From Jatrophihabitans_A sp035248685 (lineage in GTDB: Bacteria > Actinomycetota > Actinomycetes > Mycobacteriales > Jatrophihabitantaceae), in the NCBI GenBank assembly GCA_035248685.1, contig DATFHF010000027.1:229710-293709 (forward strand): a stretch of DNA of 64,000 bases, given 5' to 3'. Shown here piece by piece: positions 1 through 9,073 of the stretch. The translations under genes were made by a program, and so were the position numbers. The notes under the pieces are model-generated. The model was not told the origin of the DNA. It saw only the letters and a list, made by a program, of their open reading frames with translations, and ran no database searches. The stretch's first letter is position 1. Each line of letters opens with the position of its first letter.

Positions 1-1891
1 CGTCCCGGTCGGGCCCGGCCGGCACACCGTGTGCGCCTGGGCGATCAACATCGGGGCCGGCGTCAACACGCTGCTGGCCTGCCGTACCGCGAACCTGCGC
101 GATCTGCCGCTGGGCAACCTGGACAGCGTCCAGCAGACACCCGGCGGCGTGCTGGTCACCGGCTGGGCGATGGACAGTTACCTCACCAGCCCGATCACCG
201 TGCGGATCTACGTCGACGGCCGGCTGTCCGCGATCGGCACCGCGAACCAGGCCCGCTCAGATCTGGCGGCGCTGTACCCCAATATGGGCCCGGCGCACGG
301 CTACTCGATCACGGCGCCGATCCCGGTGGGCAAGCACACGCTGTGCGGCTATGCCATCAACCCCCGGCACGCCACCAACCTCGGCATTCGCTGCCTGTCG
401 GTTACCCGGCTGGCAAACCCGGTCGGCTCGTCGGCGATGATCGCACGCTCCGGCATCACCGACACCATCACGGTGTCCGGCTGGGCGCTGGACCCGGACA
501 CCACGGCGCCGATCCAGCTGCACGTGACCAGTGACGGCGTGGACGTCCAGACCGTGACCGCCAACCTGGGGACGACCGCCGCCGCCCAGTCCTGGCCGCT
601 GTACGGGGTGGCGCACGGCTATTCGGCCGGCGTCACGCTGGATTCCGGTGAGCACACGGTCTGCGTCATCGCCTACAACGTGGGCACCGGCGCCAACACC
701 CGGCTGGGCTGCACCCTGATCCTCACTTCCGGCGAGGGGGCGCCGGCCGCACCGGTGGCTCCAACCGCCTGGCCCGGCAGCAAGACGGTCGCGCTCGGCT
801 GGACCGCCCCGCGCTCAGACAACGCCCCGATCACCAAGTACTTGATCACGATCGTCCAGCGGGGCACCGTGATCACGGTGGCCGGCAGCGCCACCGGCGC
901 CACCGTGGGCAGCCTCACCAACGGCGTGCACTACACGTTCAGCATTCGGGCGGTGAACTCCATCGGCGTCGGATCTGCCGTGTTGACCGGGGCAATCCCG
1001 ACCAACATTCCGCCGCAGGTGACACCGGCACCGGTGTCCACCAGCCACTATCTGCGCAACCTGACCGGTAACCTGGCCAGCGACGCGGCGCTGATGCGAA
1101 CCATGGGCGCCGTCGATGCCAGCTACAACCCGTCCGGACACAGCTACCTGGTGCTGCTCCAGATCGGCGGCCAGGACGAGCTCGACCACGGCGCGGTGCT
1201 GTCGGCCACCTCCCGCTTCGTCAGCTATGCCGCGGTGGTCAACGCGATGAAGGCCTACCTGGACGGTTACGCCACCCGGCAACGTCCCTATGCGCCGTTG
1301 ACGCTGGCGATCGGCACCAACAACGACATGGACGTCAGCGCCTCGGCCGGCATCTCCTGGGCCCGCAACGTGGTGGGCCCGGTGGTCAGCTACGCAGCAG
1401 CGCACCACCCGGGAGTGATCATCGCCGGTGCTAATGACATGGAGCCGGGGTTCTCGGCCACCGTGAGCCAAACCCGGAACTGGTTGGCCGGCTACCTGTC
1501 CGCGACCGGGGCGCCGTTCGTCTTCAACGGCTCGGCCGACGGCTGCTCGACCACGGTGGCCAGCGGCTGGTGCAACAACGGCTGGCGGATGAGCGACCTG
1601 CAATGGTTGTCCGGCGGCGCGGCGCCGACTCGGACGATCAGCCTGCCGCAGATCTACAACTACGCCATGCCCCTTCAGTGGAAGTACATCTCGCTCACCG
1701 GTACCAGCGCCGGCCGGCCGAAGATCTACTTCGGCGGCCCGCTCACCGAGTTCACCGCCTGCTCACAGGCCGGCTCCTGCGGCAGCATCTCCAACGTCGA
1801 TGCCTGGAGTCGGCTCTGGACGGCAATTTCCTCCAGCCCGGCCACCCGGCAATTCCAGATGCCGCACGGCACCGATCTACGGATCAACTGA
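1..1891 (+). CDS. Secreted repeat/FN3 protein, 5' end cut by window
   Basis: About 629 residues are visible. The frame is open to the left edge, so the true start lies outside; a GTG at 29 sits inside a repeat module and is not the start. Visible parts in order: the tail of one repeat, two complete repeats of about 95 residues (each with a GWA(M/L)D core and ending in a HT(L/V)C...C segment), one fibronectin type III domain around residues 245-335, then a C-terminal domain of about 280 residues I do not recognise, with paired cysteines. Repeats with GWALD cores occur in actinobacterial extracellular proteins, so a secreted role is likely. The C-terminal domain could be a hydrolase-like barrel (it has NDM and ANDMEPG motifs), but that is a guess. 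Confidence 0.75.
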   Translation, partial: VPVGPGRHTVCAWAINIGAGVNTLLACRTANLRDLPLGNLDSVQQTPGGVLVTGWAMDSYLTSPITVRIYVDGRLSAIGTANQARSDLAALYPNMGPAHGYSITAPIPVGKHTLCGYAINPRHATNLGIRCLSVTRLANPVGSSAMIARSGITDTITVSGWALDPDTTAPIQLHVTSDGVDVQTVTANLGTTAAAQSWPLYGVAHGYSAGVTLDSGEHTVCVIAYNVGTGANTRLGCTLILTSGEGAPAAPVAPTAWPGSKTVALGWTAPRSDNAPITKYLITIVQRGTVITVAGSATGATVGSLTNGVHYTFSIRAVNSIGVGSAVLTGAIPTNIPPQVTPAPVSTSHYLRNLTGNLASDAALMRTMGAVDASYNPSGHSYLVLLQIGGQDELDHGAVLSATSRFVSYAAVVNAMKAYLDGYATRQRPYAPLTLAIGTNNDMDVSASAGISWARNVVGPVVSYAAAHHPGVIIAGANDMEPGFSATVSQTRNWLAGYLSATGAPFVFNGSADGCSTTVASGWCNNGWRMSDLQWLSGGAAPTRTISLPQIYNYAMPLQWKYISLTGTSAGRPKIYFGGPLTEFTACSQAGSCGSISNVDAWSRLWTAISSSPATRQFQMPHGTDLRIN

Positions 1892-1898
1892 GGTGAGC

Positions 1899-2546
1899 AT
1901 GCCGAATGTCTGCCGGCCGACCCGACTCCGGACGGCCCTGGTAATACCGCTGCTCGCGCTTGGACTGGCCGGCTGCGCACAGTCGCCGCCGACCAGCGCG
2001 GACCGTCCGGTGACCAGCCTGACCAGCAGCTCAGCGGCCACCAGCTCGCCGACGGACAGCCCGTCGGTGACCAGTTCGCCGAGTGCCACGGCACCGAGCA
2101 GCCCTGCCGCGCCGAGTAGTTCAGCCGCACCGACCAAGCCGGCCAGCTCGACAGCCAGCCAGCCGGACGGGCCGGGCGGTTGTGCCAGTTCGGCGCTCCA
2201 GGTTCGCGCGCTGCGCGGCTCCGGAGCCGCCGGTCACCAGTTCGCGTTCCTGCGCTTCACCAACATCTCGGCCAGTTCCTGCTCGTTGACCGGCTTTCCG
2301 GGCGTCCAGCTCCAGCGCGCGGGAGCTCCGCTCGGGTTACCGGCGCAACGCACCAGCACCCCGGTCCGCCGGGTGCAGATCGCACCCGGCGACTCGGTGA
2401 CGGCACAGCTGACCGACGATTCCACTTGCAACGCAGCCAATTCCGACGCAGTTCAGGTGATCCCACCGAACCGAACCGAGAAGTTCCTGGTGCCGTTGGC
2501 GCTACGCGGCTGCACCCTGCACATCGACCCGGTGATCAGCAGCTGA
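1899..2546 (+). CDS. DUF4232 lipoprotein
   Basis: A 215-residue lipoprotein. The start ATG 1899 has GAGG six bases upstream and follows the previous stop by 7 bases; a GTG at 1893 is possible. A signal peptide ends in a lipobox (LAGC), predicting lipid-anchoring outside the membrane. It is followed by a Ser/Thr/Pro-rich linker of about 75 residues, then a DUF4232 domain with two disulfide-capable Cys pairs (CASS...SSCSL, STCN...RGCTL). DUF4232 proteins are common exported actinobacterial proteins without established function. Co-directional with the upstream secreted protein, so the two may be co-transcribed. Confidence 0.85.
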   Translation: MPNVCRPTRLRTALVIPLLALGLAGCAQSPPTSADRPVTSLTSSSAATSSPTDSPSVTSSPSATAPSSPAAPSSSAAPTKPASSTASQPDGPGGCASSALQVRALRGSGAAGHQFAFLRFTNISASSCSLTGFPGVQLQRAGAPLGLPAQRTSTPVRRVQIAPGDSVTAQLTDDSTCNAANSDAVQVIPPNRTEKFLVPLALRGCTLHIDPVISS

Positions 2547-2547
2547 C

Positions 2548-3009
2548 TCAGGCGGCAGGATCCCGCGGGCAGTTGTGGTACACCGCCAGCTTCCACTCCT
2601 CGTCCTGCTTGACCAGGATCCAGGAGGCGCGGATCGCGGCGGCGTCGGACAGTTCGGACTCGCCGGCACCGATCACACCACCCTCGGTGATCACCGCGAC
2701 GGCGTCCCTGCTCAGCGGCTTGATTTCCAGTGGCTTGCCGGTGACCTGGGTTCCCTTGTACGGGCCGGCATAACCGGCGGCCATGAATGCCCGGATATCG
2801 TCCTTGCCCTTCTTGTACACGCCGGGAAGCATCATCGACCCGTCCTGGGTGAACAGGTCGGCGAAGGCATCGGCGTCGTGCGCGGCCCAGGCGGCGACCA
2901 TCCGGGCCGGCACCGCAGCGATGGCTGCCTGCTCGGCTTGCAGTGCTTCGGCGCTCGGGGCTGCCGGCTTGGCTTTGGCTTTCGGGGCTGCGGACTTGCT
3001 CGCGGTCAT
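2548..3009 (-). CDS. SgcJ/EcaC-type SnoaL-like (DUF4440) protein
   Basis: A 153-residue protein. An Ala/Lys/Pro-rich N-terminus of about 30 residues precedes an NTF2-like domain with the signature W-x-x-x-D-A-D-A-F-A-D-L-F-T-x-D-G and a final strand ending W-K-L-A-V-Y-H-N. Members of this family are small alpha+beta cone proteins often called SgcJ/EcaC oxidoreductases, although their substrates are mostly unknown. ATG 3009 is chosen because it is preceded by a GAGAAA stretch. It converges with the lipoprotein gene; the two stops are one base apart. The catalytic role is unassigned. Confidence 0.8.
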   Translation of the reverse strand: MTASKSAAPKAKAKPAAPSAEALQAEQAAIAAVPARMVAAWAAHDADAFADLFTQDGSMMLPGVYKKGKDDIRAFMAAGYAGPYKGTQVTGKPLEIKPLSRDAVAVITEGGVIGAGESELSDAAAIRASWILVKQDEEWKLAVYHNCPRDPAA

Positions 3010-3188
3010 CTGCGTTTCTCGCTTTCTGTATGTCCAACTGGGGAAACGTAGGCACACCAATCTCCCCGGTCGCCGAAACGGCTACCGTTTGCTCATCACG
3101 ACCGTCGCATCGGGGCAGTCCGGGGCGCATCTTCGTAATTGCGGCTTGCCGGTCGAAGGTGCCCGTCCACTCAGCCAAGGAGGCATTG

Positions 3189-3494
3189 ATGAGCAACTCA
3201 TTAGTAATTCGCTACACGGTCCGTCCCGAGGCGGCAGAGGAGAACCAGCGACTGGTGCAAAACGTCTTTCAGGAACTGGCCGACAGCCAACCGAACGGCC
3301 TGCATTACGCCAGCTTCCGGCTCGCCGACGGGGTGAGCTTCGTGCATGTGGTGTCCACCGACGGCGACGACAACCCGCTCGTCCGGACGGCGGCCTTCAT
3401 CGAGTTCCAGCGCAACATCGGCGACCGGGTGGTCGCACCTCCGGTCGCCACCGAGGCCACCGTCGTCGGCTCGTACGGCTTCGGCGACATCTGA
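3189..3494 (+). CDS. Small ABM-like dimeric alpha-beta barrel protein
   Basis: A 101-residue protein starting at ATG 3189 behind a strong AAGGAGG. The pattern beta strand (LVIRYTV), helix (AEENQRLVQNVFQEL), then strands (HYASFRLADG, SFVHVVST) and a helix with FIEFQRNI resembles ferredoxin-like dimeric barrels of the antibiotic-biosynthesis-monooxygenase group. I see no catalytic residues specific to any enzyme. It is divergent from the SnoaL-like gene, with a 179-base shared promoter region. The function is unknown. Confidence 0.7.
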   Translation: MSNSLVIRYTVRPEAAEENQRLVQNVFQELADSQPNGLHYASFRLADGVSFVHVVSTDGDDNPLVRTAAFIEFQRNIGDRVVAPPVATEATVVGSYGFGDI

Positions 3495-3549
3495 TCGGAC
3501 GGCCCCAGCACCGACCGGGCCGGGCTAGTCGACCGGATACGGTGGATTG

Positions 3550-4806
3550 ATGCGTTTCACCACCCCGGACCTGTCCGACCGACCGGACAGCCTTCGGGAT
3601 CGGGACCGGCATCGCTGGCTGATCGTCGCCGCGATTGTGCTGACCGGCCTGACCATGCGGGTGGCGGTGAGCAGCGTCGGCGCGGTGCTCGACGATGCCG
3701 AGACCGGCCTGGGGCTATCCAGCGGTGCGGCCGGGGTCATCACCACGCTGCCGGTGATCGCGTTCGCCGGCATCGGCTACCTCGGCCCCCGGCTGGCCCA
3801 CCGGCTCGGCGAGCACCGGGTGCTGGCCGTGGCGCTGCTGGCTGCCACCATCGGGTTGGCCTTGCGGGCGACGGCCGGCGGTATCTGGTCCTTCGGCCTG
3901 CTCAGCATGCTGGCGTTGGCCGGCGGGGCGCTGGCGAACGTGCTGATGCCGGCCCTGGTCAAGCGCCACTTCCCCGACCGGATCGGGACGATGACCGCCG
4001 TCTACACGACGGCGCTGGCCATCGGCACCACCACGGCGGCCGGGCTAACCGTCCCGATCGCCGATCTCGGTGGCCACAACTGGCGGTTCGGCATCGGCTC
4101 GTGGGCCGCGTTGACGCTGCTGGCGATCCTGCCATGGCTGCCCAGCTTGCGTGCCGACCGGCCGACTCCGGACGACCAGCCGGCCCGGATCCCGGTCAGC
4201 CGGATGGCCCGGTCCAGGCTGGCCTGGGCATTGGCGCTGCTGTTCGGCAGCCAGTCCTTTCAGGCCTACATCGCCTTCGGCTGGTTCGCTAACTTCTTTC
4301 GGCACCACCACATCGCTGCCACCGAGGCCGGCCTGCTGGTCGCGTTCTACTCGGGGTTGTCGATCCCGATCTCGATCGTGATACCGACCCTCGCGGTACG
4401 CCGGCAACGCCCGCTGGTGGCGCTGCTGGCGCTGGCCGCTGTCGCGTCCTACGTCGGGATGTTGCTGGCGCCGGCCGGCGGCGCCTGGCTGTGGATGTTG
4501 CTCGGCGGCATCGGCAGTGGGATGTTCCCGCTCAGCCTGACCATGATCGGGCTGCGCTCGCGGGCAGCCGGCAGCACCGCGGCGCTCTCGGCCTTCGTGC
4601 AGAGCGCGGGTTACCTGCTGGCCGGCACCGGGCCGCTGCTGGTCGGGCTGCTCCTGGACCTGACCGACGACTGGACCTGGCCGCTGCTGATGCTGCTGGT
4701 CGCGGCCGCGCTGTCCGCCGGCTTCGGCTGGTACGCCGGCCGTCCGCGCTACGTCGACGATGAGCTGGCCGTCGCCCGCTCGACTACTCGGCAATCCCCC
4801 GGGTGA
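3550..4806 (+). CDS. MFS transporter, CynX/NimT-like
   Basis: A 418-residue integral membrane protein with about twelve hydrophobic segments and the usual N- and C-terminal halves of six, separated by a polar loop (SLRADRPTPDDQ). The overall pattern, including the RVA(V/I)SSVG opening after helix 1 and the GPRLAHRLGEHR loop 2-3 region, resembles the CynX/NimT subfamily (cyanate or nitroimidazole-like export). The substrate cannot be read from sequence. ATG 3550 is preferred to the adjacent TTG. Its 3' end overlaps the convergent M55 gene by 23 bases. Confidence 0.85.
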   Translation: MRFTTPDLSDRPDSLRDRDRHRWLIVAAIVLTGLTMRVAVSSVGAVLDDAETGLGLSSGAAGVITTLPVIAFAGIGYLGPRLAHRLGEHRVLAVALLAATIGLALRATAGGIWSFGLLSMLALAGGALANVLMPALVKRHFPDRIGTMTAVYTTALAIGTTTAAGLTVPIADLGGHNWRFGIGSWAALTLLAILPWLPSLRADRPTPDDQPARIPVSRMARSRLAWALALLFGSQSFQAYIAFGWFANFFRHHHIAATEAGLLVAFYSGLSIPISIVIPTLAVRRQRPLVALLALAAVASYVGMLLAPAGGAWLWMLLGGIGSGMFPLSLTMIGLRSRAAGSTAALSAFVQSAGYLLAGTGPLLVGLLLDLTDDWTWPLLMLLVAAALSAGFGWYAGRPRYVDDELAVARSTTRQSPG

Positions 4807-5620
4807 GCAGGACGAGAGTGATGAAGGTGCGGTAGAGCCGGATCGGGTCATCGTCTGTCAGCCGGACGACGGTCTGATCGTTCCGGTCCGGCTCGACCCG
4901 CTCGAGCCAGCTGGCCATCTCGGCCAGGTCCGGATTGCGTAGCCGGACCGTCAGGGTGGCCGGCAGTTCCAGCTGCGCGGTCGGCTTGTTACCGGCTAGT
5001 GCCTCGACGGCTTCGCGCGCGGTCTGGGTGATCAGTCGGATCGCCCGGGCCGGGTGCAAGCTCTCAGCAGCGAACCGGGAAACCGAGTGTTTCACCACGG
5101 CCGCGTGCGCCTCGGGCCAGAACGGGCGGAGTTCGGCCGCCGTGGTCTGATCGCCGGTCACCAGCACCACCGGCACTTCATAGCCAAGTGCAACCAAGGA
5201 GTTGATGCCGGACTCGGCAGCGAGCGTGCCGTTCAGCCTGACCTCCGCGATCGCCGCCGGGTTGTAGGTATGCGACAGGATTGCCGGCCCGGCCGAGGCC
5301 GAACCGTGGTAGGAGACGAAGAAGATCGCGTCGAAGGACCCGTCGAGGCCTTGCATCATGTACAGCGGCTTGTGCCGGCCGGACAGGTACCCGGCTTCCC
5401 CGGTCAGCCCCTCGGGCCGCAGGTTCGCCATCTTTCCGTGCGAGTCGTTGACCAGGAACTCGTGCGGTCCACCGGCCTGGTTCGCCCCGTCGATCGCCGC
5501 ATTCACCTCGTCCTGGAGCAAGCCGCGGTAGTGCTCGTAATCCTGCTGGCCCGGTCGGCACTGGTCCCAGTCCACCACGCCGGCCGTGCCCTCCATATCC
5601 GAGGAGATGAAAATCTTCAC
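4784..5620 (-). CDS. M55 family D-aminopeptidase (DppA-like)
   Basis: A 278-residue peptidase of the DppA family, whose zinc-dependent members cleave N-terminal D-amino acids from peptides. Metal-ligand candidates are the N-terminal S-S-D-M-E-G motif, the His in N-D-S-H-G-K-M and the His in Y-H-G-S-A-S. GTG 5620 places the conserved KIFISSDMEG at the N-terminus and has AGAAGGGAAAA upstream. It lies 46 bases downstream of the TauE-like gene on the same strand, so the pair may be one operon. It overlaps the MFS gene tail to tail. Confidence 0.9.
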   Translation of the reverse strand: MKIFISSDMEGTAGVVDWDQCRPGQQDYEHYRGLLQDEVNAAIDGANQAGGPHEFLVNDSHGKMANLRPEGLTGEAGYLSGRHKPLYMMQGLDGSFDAIFFVSYHGSASAGPAILSHTYNPAAIAEVRLNGTLAAESGINSLVALGYEVPVVLVTGDQTTAAELRPFWPEAHAAVVKHSVSRFAAESLHPARAIRLITQTAREAVEALAGNKPTAQLELPATLTVRLRNPDLAEMASWLERVEPDRNDQTVVRLTDDDPIRLYRTFITLVLLTRGIAE

Positions 5621-5665
5621 CGGGGCGTTTTCCCTTCTCGGTGTGCGGCCCGTCCGGACCCACAT

Positions 5666-6409
5666 TCAATAGGCTTGCACAGCCAGCTTGATCGCGATTA
5701 TCACGCCGGCTACCGCAATGCCCAGCCGGAGCGGGCCGGACGGCAACCGGCGCACCACCCGCGGCCCGAGCAGGCCACCGGTGAAGAAGCCCAGCCCGAG
5801 CGGGATCGCGGCCAGCCAGCGGACGTCGCCGAAGATGGCGAAGCCCACCGCGGCGACCCCGTTGGCGCAGAACAGCACGGCGTTCTTCACCGCGTTGCTG
5901 CGTGGCAACGACTCAGCGGTGGCGGCCAGCAACAACGCCAGCAGCAGCACCCCGGCGGCGGCCCCGAAGTAGCCGCCGTACACCGAGATCAGCAGCACGC
6001 CGACGATGACCGGGGTGCGGTCGCGGGCGCCCAGTTCCGGATGGGCCTTCGGTCGCGGGATCAGCACGCACAGCGAGGCCAGCCCGATCAACCAGGGCAC
6101 CACCCGCTGGAAGGCGCTGGCCGGCGTGAGCAGCAGCAGTGCCGCCCCGCCGGAGCCGCCGACCACCGCCACCGCGCTGAGCAACCGCAGCCGCCGGAGC
6201 TGGCCGCGCAATTCCGGCCGGGATCCCAGCGTCGAGCCGAAGCCGCTGAACACCAGCGCCACCGAATTGGTGACGTTGGCGCTGACCGGTGGTAGCCCGA
6301 CCGCCAGCAAGGCCGGGTAGCTGATCACCGAAGCCAGCCCGCTGACCGAACCGGCCAGGCCGGCGGCGATGCCGGCGAGCAGCAGCAGCACCACATGCGC
6401 GACGGTCAT
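5666..6409 (-). CDS. TauE/SafE (TSUP) family anion exporter
   Basis: A 247-residue membrane protein with about eight hydrophobic segments. It has the TSUP layout: a Gly-rich first helix (AGIAAGLAGSVSGLASVISYPALLAVG), then the repeat GGYFGAAAGVLLLALLL at mid-protein, then a GxxxGGLLGPRVVRRLP segment. Family members move sulfite, sulfoacetate or related sulfur anions across the membrane. The substrate here is unknown. ATG 6409 is used rather than the TTG one codon earlier. Divergent from the Nudix gene. Confidence 0.85.
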   Translation of the reverse strand: MTVAHVVLLLLAGIAAGLAGSVSGLASVISYPALLAVGLPPVSANVTNSVALVFSGFGSTLGSRPELRGQLRRLRLLSAVAVVGGSGGAALLLLTPASAFQRVVPWLIGLASLCVLIPRPKAHPELGARDRTPVIVGVLLISVYGGYFGAAAGVLLLALLLAATAESLPRSNAVKNAVLFCANGVAAVGFAIFGDVRWLAAIPLGLGFFTGGLLGPRVVRRLPSGPLRLGIAVAGVIIAIKLAVQAY

Positions 6410-6446
6410 CAACCGCTAGCCTTTCACAGTCGCCCATACTGGCTCC

Positions 6447-6935
6447 ATGCCAGCCAAGCGGAGCGCCGGAATCCTGCTATTTCGACGGGCACCTGAGTGT
6501 CAAGTGCTGCTGGGACGGATGGGCGGACCGTTCTGGCAACGCCGCACCGAGCACAACTGGTCCATTCCGAAGGGCGAATACCTCGACGACGAGCAGCCGC
6601 TGGACGCCGCCCGGCGAGAGTTCACCGAGGAACTCGGGCTGCCGGTGCCCGAGGTGCCGATGATCGACCTGGGCAGCATCACCCAGAGCGGAGGCAAGCA
6701 GGTCTGGGTCTGGGCCGGGGAGGCCGAGATCGACCTGGACCGGGTGGTCTTCGGCACCTTCGAGATGGAGTGGCCGCCCCGCTCCGGACACCGGCAGTCG
6801 TTTCCAGAACTGGCCGAGGTGGCCTGGTGGAGCCTGCCGGATGCCCGGTCGCGACTGATCGCCGGCCAACTGCCGTTCCTGGATCGGTTGGGTGATCAGC
6901 TGGCCGGGGCCGGCTTGAGCCAGAGCGGTCGGTAG
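6447..6935 (+). CDS. Nudix hydrolase
   Basis: A 162-residue protein with a complete Nudix box at about residues 44-66 (G-x5-E-x7-R-E-F-T-E-E-L-G), which binds the metal and hydrolyses nucleoside diphosphates linked to another moiety. The N-terminal S-A-G-I-L-L-F-R-R strand and the W-S-I-P-K-G-E segment are typical of small Nudix phosphohydrolases. The substrate is unknown. The 3' end overlaps the convergent sucrase/ferredoxin-like gene by 40 bases. Confidence 0.92.
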   Translation: MPAKRSAGILLFRRAPECQVLLGRMGGPFWQRRTEHNWSIPKGEYLDDEQPLDAARREFTEELGLPVPEVPMIDLGSITQSGGKQVWVWAGEAEIDLDRVVFGTFEMEWPPRSGHRQSFPELAEVAWWSLPDARSRLIAGQLPFLDRLGDQLAGAGLSQSGR

Positions 6936-7798
6936 CTCAACGGCAGCCGGCGGTCACTCGCCCGGCAGGTGAGCAGCGCTGGTTGGCCGGTTACCCGCTG
7001 CACCGCGACCGTGAGCTCGCCGGCCGGACCGGCCAACCGCAGCAGCACCTGGCCCGGTTCGGCGTCGACCGGCTGGCTACCGAGCACCCGCAGTTCGTCC
7101 GGGCCGGTCAGGCCGAGCTCGCGCTGGGCGTGTGCCAGTGCGGCCTGCACCGGCGGCGGCAGCCCGACCCGGCCACGCAACAGCTCCGGCAACACCCGAC
7201 CGTCCTCGCCGGCTCGGGCCAGCTCGGCGGCATCGGTGACCCGGCCGTAGAGCTGGCCGGTGGGCAGCACCAGCACGTTGGCGGCGAACCGGTCGCCACC
7301 GACATGGCTGCACTCCCACACCCGGCCGGGCACCAGCCGCGCCAGCGCCGCCGCCACCGGCCGTCCCTCGATGGCACAGCACATGTCATGGATGCCGTGC
7401 GTGCAGACCGCGTACACCGGCGCCGGTTGCTCGGCCGCGCCGGGACCATCGGCCGGCCGGTCCGGGTCGATGTCGAGTAGCTCGCGGTCCTCGCCGAAGC
7501 TGCCCGACACCAGCCGGCCTCGTCCCGGCCGGCAGTCGGCGAACAGCCAGCACCTCGTTCTCGATCGGTTAGGCCGGCCGGGGCGGCGGACTGCCAGCAC
7601 CCGCACCCCGCGCCGACCCAGCCCGCCGATCAGCTGACCGGCCACCTTCCGGTCGAACCGCGAGTCGGCCAGGCCGGCCGGTCCCCAGCCACCCGGTTGC
7701 TCGACCAGCAGCACCCGGGATGCCGGGAACGCCGTCCCGAGCATCGGATCGTTCCGCTCGCTGGCGCGGACCCGGCACCGGTCGGGGCGGTCAACCAC
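6896..7798 (-). CDS. Sucrase/ferredoxin-like (thioredoxin-like [2Fe-2S]) protein
   Basis: A 300-residue protein of the sucrase/ferredoxin-like family. The diagnostic C-terminal-domain motifs are C-T-H-G-x-H-D-x-C-C and E-C-S-H-V-G-G-D-R-F-A-A-N. In the thioredoxin-like ferredoxin fold such Cys/His residues bind a [2Fe-2S] cluster. GTG 7798 is chosen: it overlaps the JmjC stop by 8 bases, whereas the longer frame runs deep into that gene. It is translationally coupled to the JmjC gene, which suggests a shared redox or iron-related role. Confidence 0.85.
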   Translation of the reverse strand: MVDRPDRCRVRASERNDPMLGTAFPASRVLLVEQPGGWGPAGLADSRFDRKVAGQLIGGLGRRGVRVLAVRRPGRPNRSRTRCWLFADCRPGRGRLVSGSFGEDRELLDIDPDRPADGPGAAEQPAPVYAVCTHGIHDMCCAIEGRPVAAALARLVPGRVWECSHVGGDRFAANVLVLPTGQLYGRVTDAAELARAGEDGRVLPELLRGRVGLPPPVQAALAHAQRELGLTGPDELRVLGSQPVDAEPGQVLLRLAGPAGELTVAVQRVTGQPALLTCRASDRRLPLSYRPLWLKPAPAS

Positions 7799-9023
7799 GG
7801 CTCGGCCGCACCGCCGGCGGATCGGCCGGTACCAGGACGGCGGCGGCGAGCAGCCTGCGCACCAGCTCCAACGACTCGGTCGGCCCCGGCCCGGCCAAAG
7901 CGCCGGCACTGATCGGCTCACCGGACAGGACCTGCTTCATCGCGGTTTCGGCTGATAGTGCAAGCACAATCCGCTGGTCGACGGCGGACAGGACGAGCTC
8001 GGCGCCGGTCTGCTCCAGCCGTGGTCGCAGCCCCGGCCGCAGCCGCAGCACGGTGTCCGGGCCCAGCTCGGCCAGCACCTCGAGTTGGCTGAGCGGGCTG
8101 ATCGGCGCCGGCCGGGTGTTGCTCGCCAGCTCGGCGGCCAGCCCACCGGACACCGCGGGCAACCGGGATCGTCCCAGGAAAGCAAGCAGATCCTTACAGG
8201 TCTCGGCCAGCTCCGGGCCGAGGGTGGTCGGATCGGACAGATCCGCGCCGATCGGCAGCGAGCGCCGCAATGCCGGCTCGTCGGCCGCAGCTGCCAGCAG
8301 TTGCCGCAGCAGGCTGTACCTGGTTACCGGGTGCACCCCGACGGTCAGGTGCAGGCAGTTTTGGCCGAGCGCGACCGCCGAATGCAGGTAGCCGCGGGGC
8401 AGGTAGAGCGCGTCACCAGGCTCCAGTTCCAACTCCAACAGCGGTTGTTCGGCAGCCCGGGCGGCCACTTCGGCCCGGCGATCCTGCCAGATCTGGTCGG
8501 CCAACGGGTCGGTCAGCACCGGTGCATGCACCCGCCACCTTTTACGGCCACTCACCTGAAGCACGAAGACGTCGTGGGTGTCGTAATGGGCGGAGAATCC
8601 CTGGTTCCGCGGCGGGGTCAGGTAGGCGTTGATCTGCACCGGATGGCCGAGCTCACCGGCCAACGCGCTGCCGAAGTCCATCAGCGGCGGCCAGTTGCGG
8701 TGCAGACCTTGCAGCACCAGGCTCGCCCCGTCGGCGAGCAGCGCAAGCACCCGGTCGTCGGCCACCTGGTCGACGATGCCGGCACCGGCGCCACCCGATC
8801 GGGTGTAGGCGCTGGCCGGAATCACCTTGCCCTGGTTGGCCATTCTGATGAACGGCGTGCGCAGGCCGCGCCGGGACAGCAGCTCGTCGATGCCGTCGAA
8901 GCTGAGCAGGTCATCGAAGCGGGCGCCGGTGTCCGAGGCCGGGCTGTACAGCGGCCGCCGGGACCAGTACCCCTCGGCGAACTCCGCGGCGCTGATTCCG
9001 ATGCACCGCGACAGTGCCGGCAC
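7791..9023 (-). CDS. JmjC/cupin-4 oxygenase-like protein (ROXA-like)
   Basis: A 410-residue Fe(II)/2-oxoglutarate oxygenase-type protein. The iron triad is visible as His and Asp in H-Y-D-T-H-D and a second His in R-G-Y-L-H-S-A. The family includes ROXA and related ribosomal-protein hydroxylases. GTG 9023 is preferred because an in-frame GTG at 9059 lies inside the 9027-9059 hairpin that appears to terminate the upstream small gene; the exact start is uncertain. The stop overlaps the start of the sucrase/ferredoxin-like gene. Confidence 0.85.
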   Translation of the reverse strand: MPALSRCIGISAAEFAEGYWSRRPLYSPASDTGARFDDLLSFDGIDELLSRRGLRTPFIRMANQGKVIPASAYTRSGGAGAGIVDQVADDRVLALLADGASLVLQGLHRNWPPLMDFGSALAGELGHPVQINAYLTPPRNQGFSAHYDTHDVFVLQVSGRKRWRVHAPVLTDPLADQIWQDRRAEVAARAAEQPLLELELEPGDALYLPRGYLHSAVALGQNCLHLTVGVHPVTRYSLLRQLLAAAADEPALRRSLPIGADLSDPTTLGPELAETCKDLLAFLGRSRLPAVSGGLAAELASNTRPAPISPLSQLEVLAELGPDTVLRLRPGLRPRLEQTGAELVLSAVDQRIVLALSAETAMKQVLSGEPISAGALAGPGPTESLELVRRLLAAAVLVPADPPAVRPSRG

Positions 9024-9026
9024 AGC

Positions 9027-9059
9027 GTGGACGGGACCGGTCGCACCGGTCCCGTCCAC
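9027..9059 (-). terminator. Perfect 15-bp hairpin after the small Gly/Asp-rich gene
   Basis: Two perfect 15-base arms (GTGGACGGGACCGGT and its complement) are separated by CGC. The hairpin begins 15 bases past the TAA of the small gene on the minus strand. No U-run follows, as is usual for GC-rich actinobacterial terminators. It lies immediately before, or within the start of, the JmjC gene, so it may also attenuate read-through. Confidence 0.65.
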
Positions 9060-9073
9060 AGGCTGGCTATCGA

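Noticed and set aside
4784..4806. Convergent tail overlaps (also 6896-6935 and 28829-28872) as errors
   Set aside because: Both frames of each pair are conserved to their ends, and such overlaps are ordinary in compact actinobacterial genomes.
5054..6295. A 413-codon plus-strand frame across the M55 and TauE genes
   Set aside because: It spans two conserved minus-strand genes and encodes Arg/Gln/His-rich sequence.
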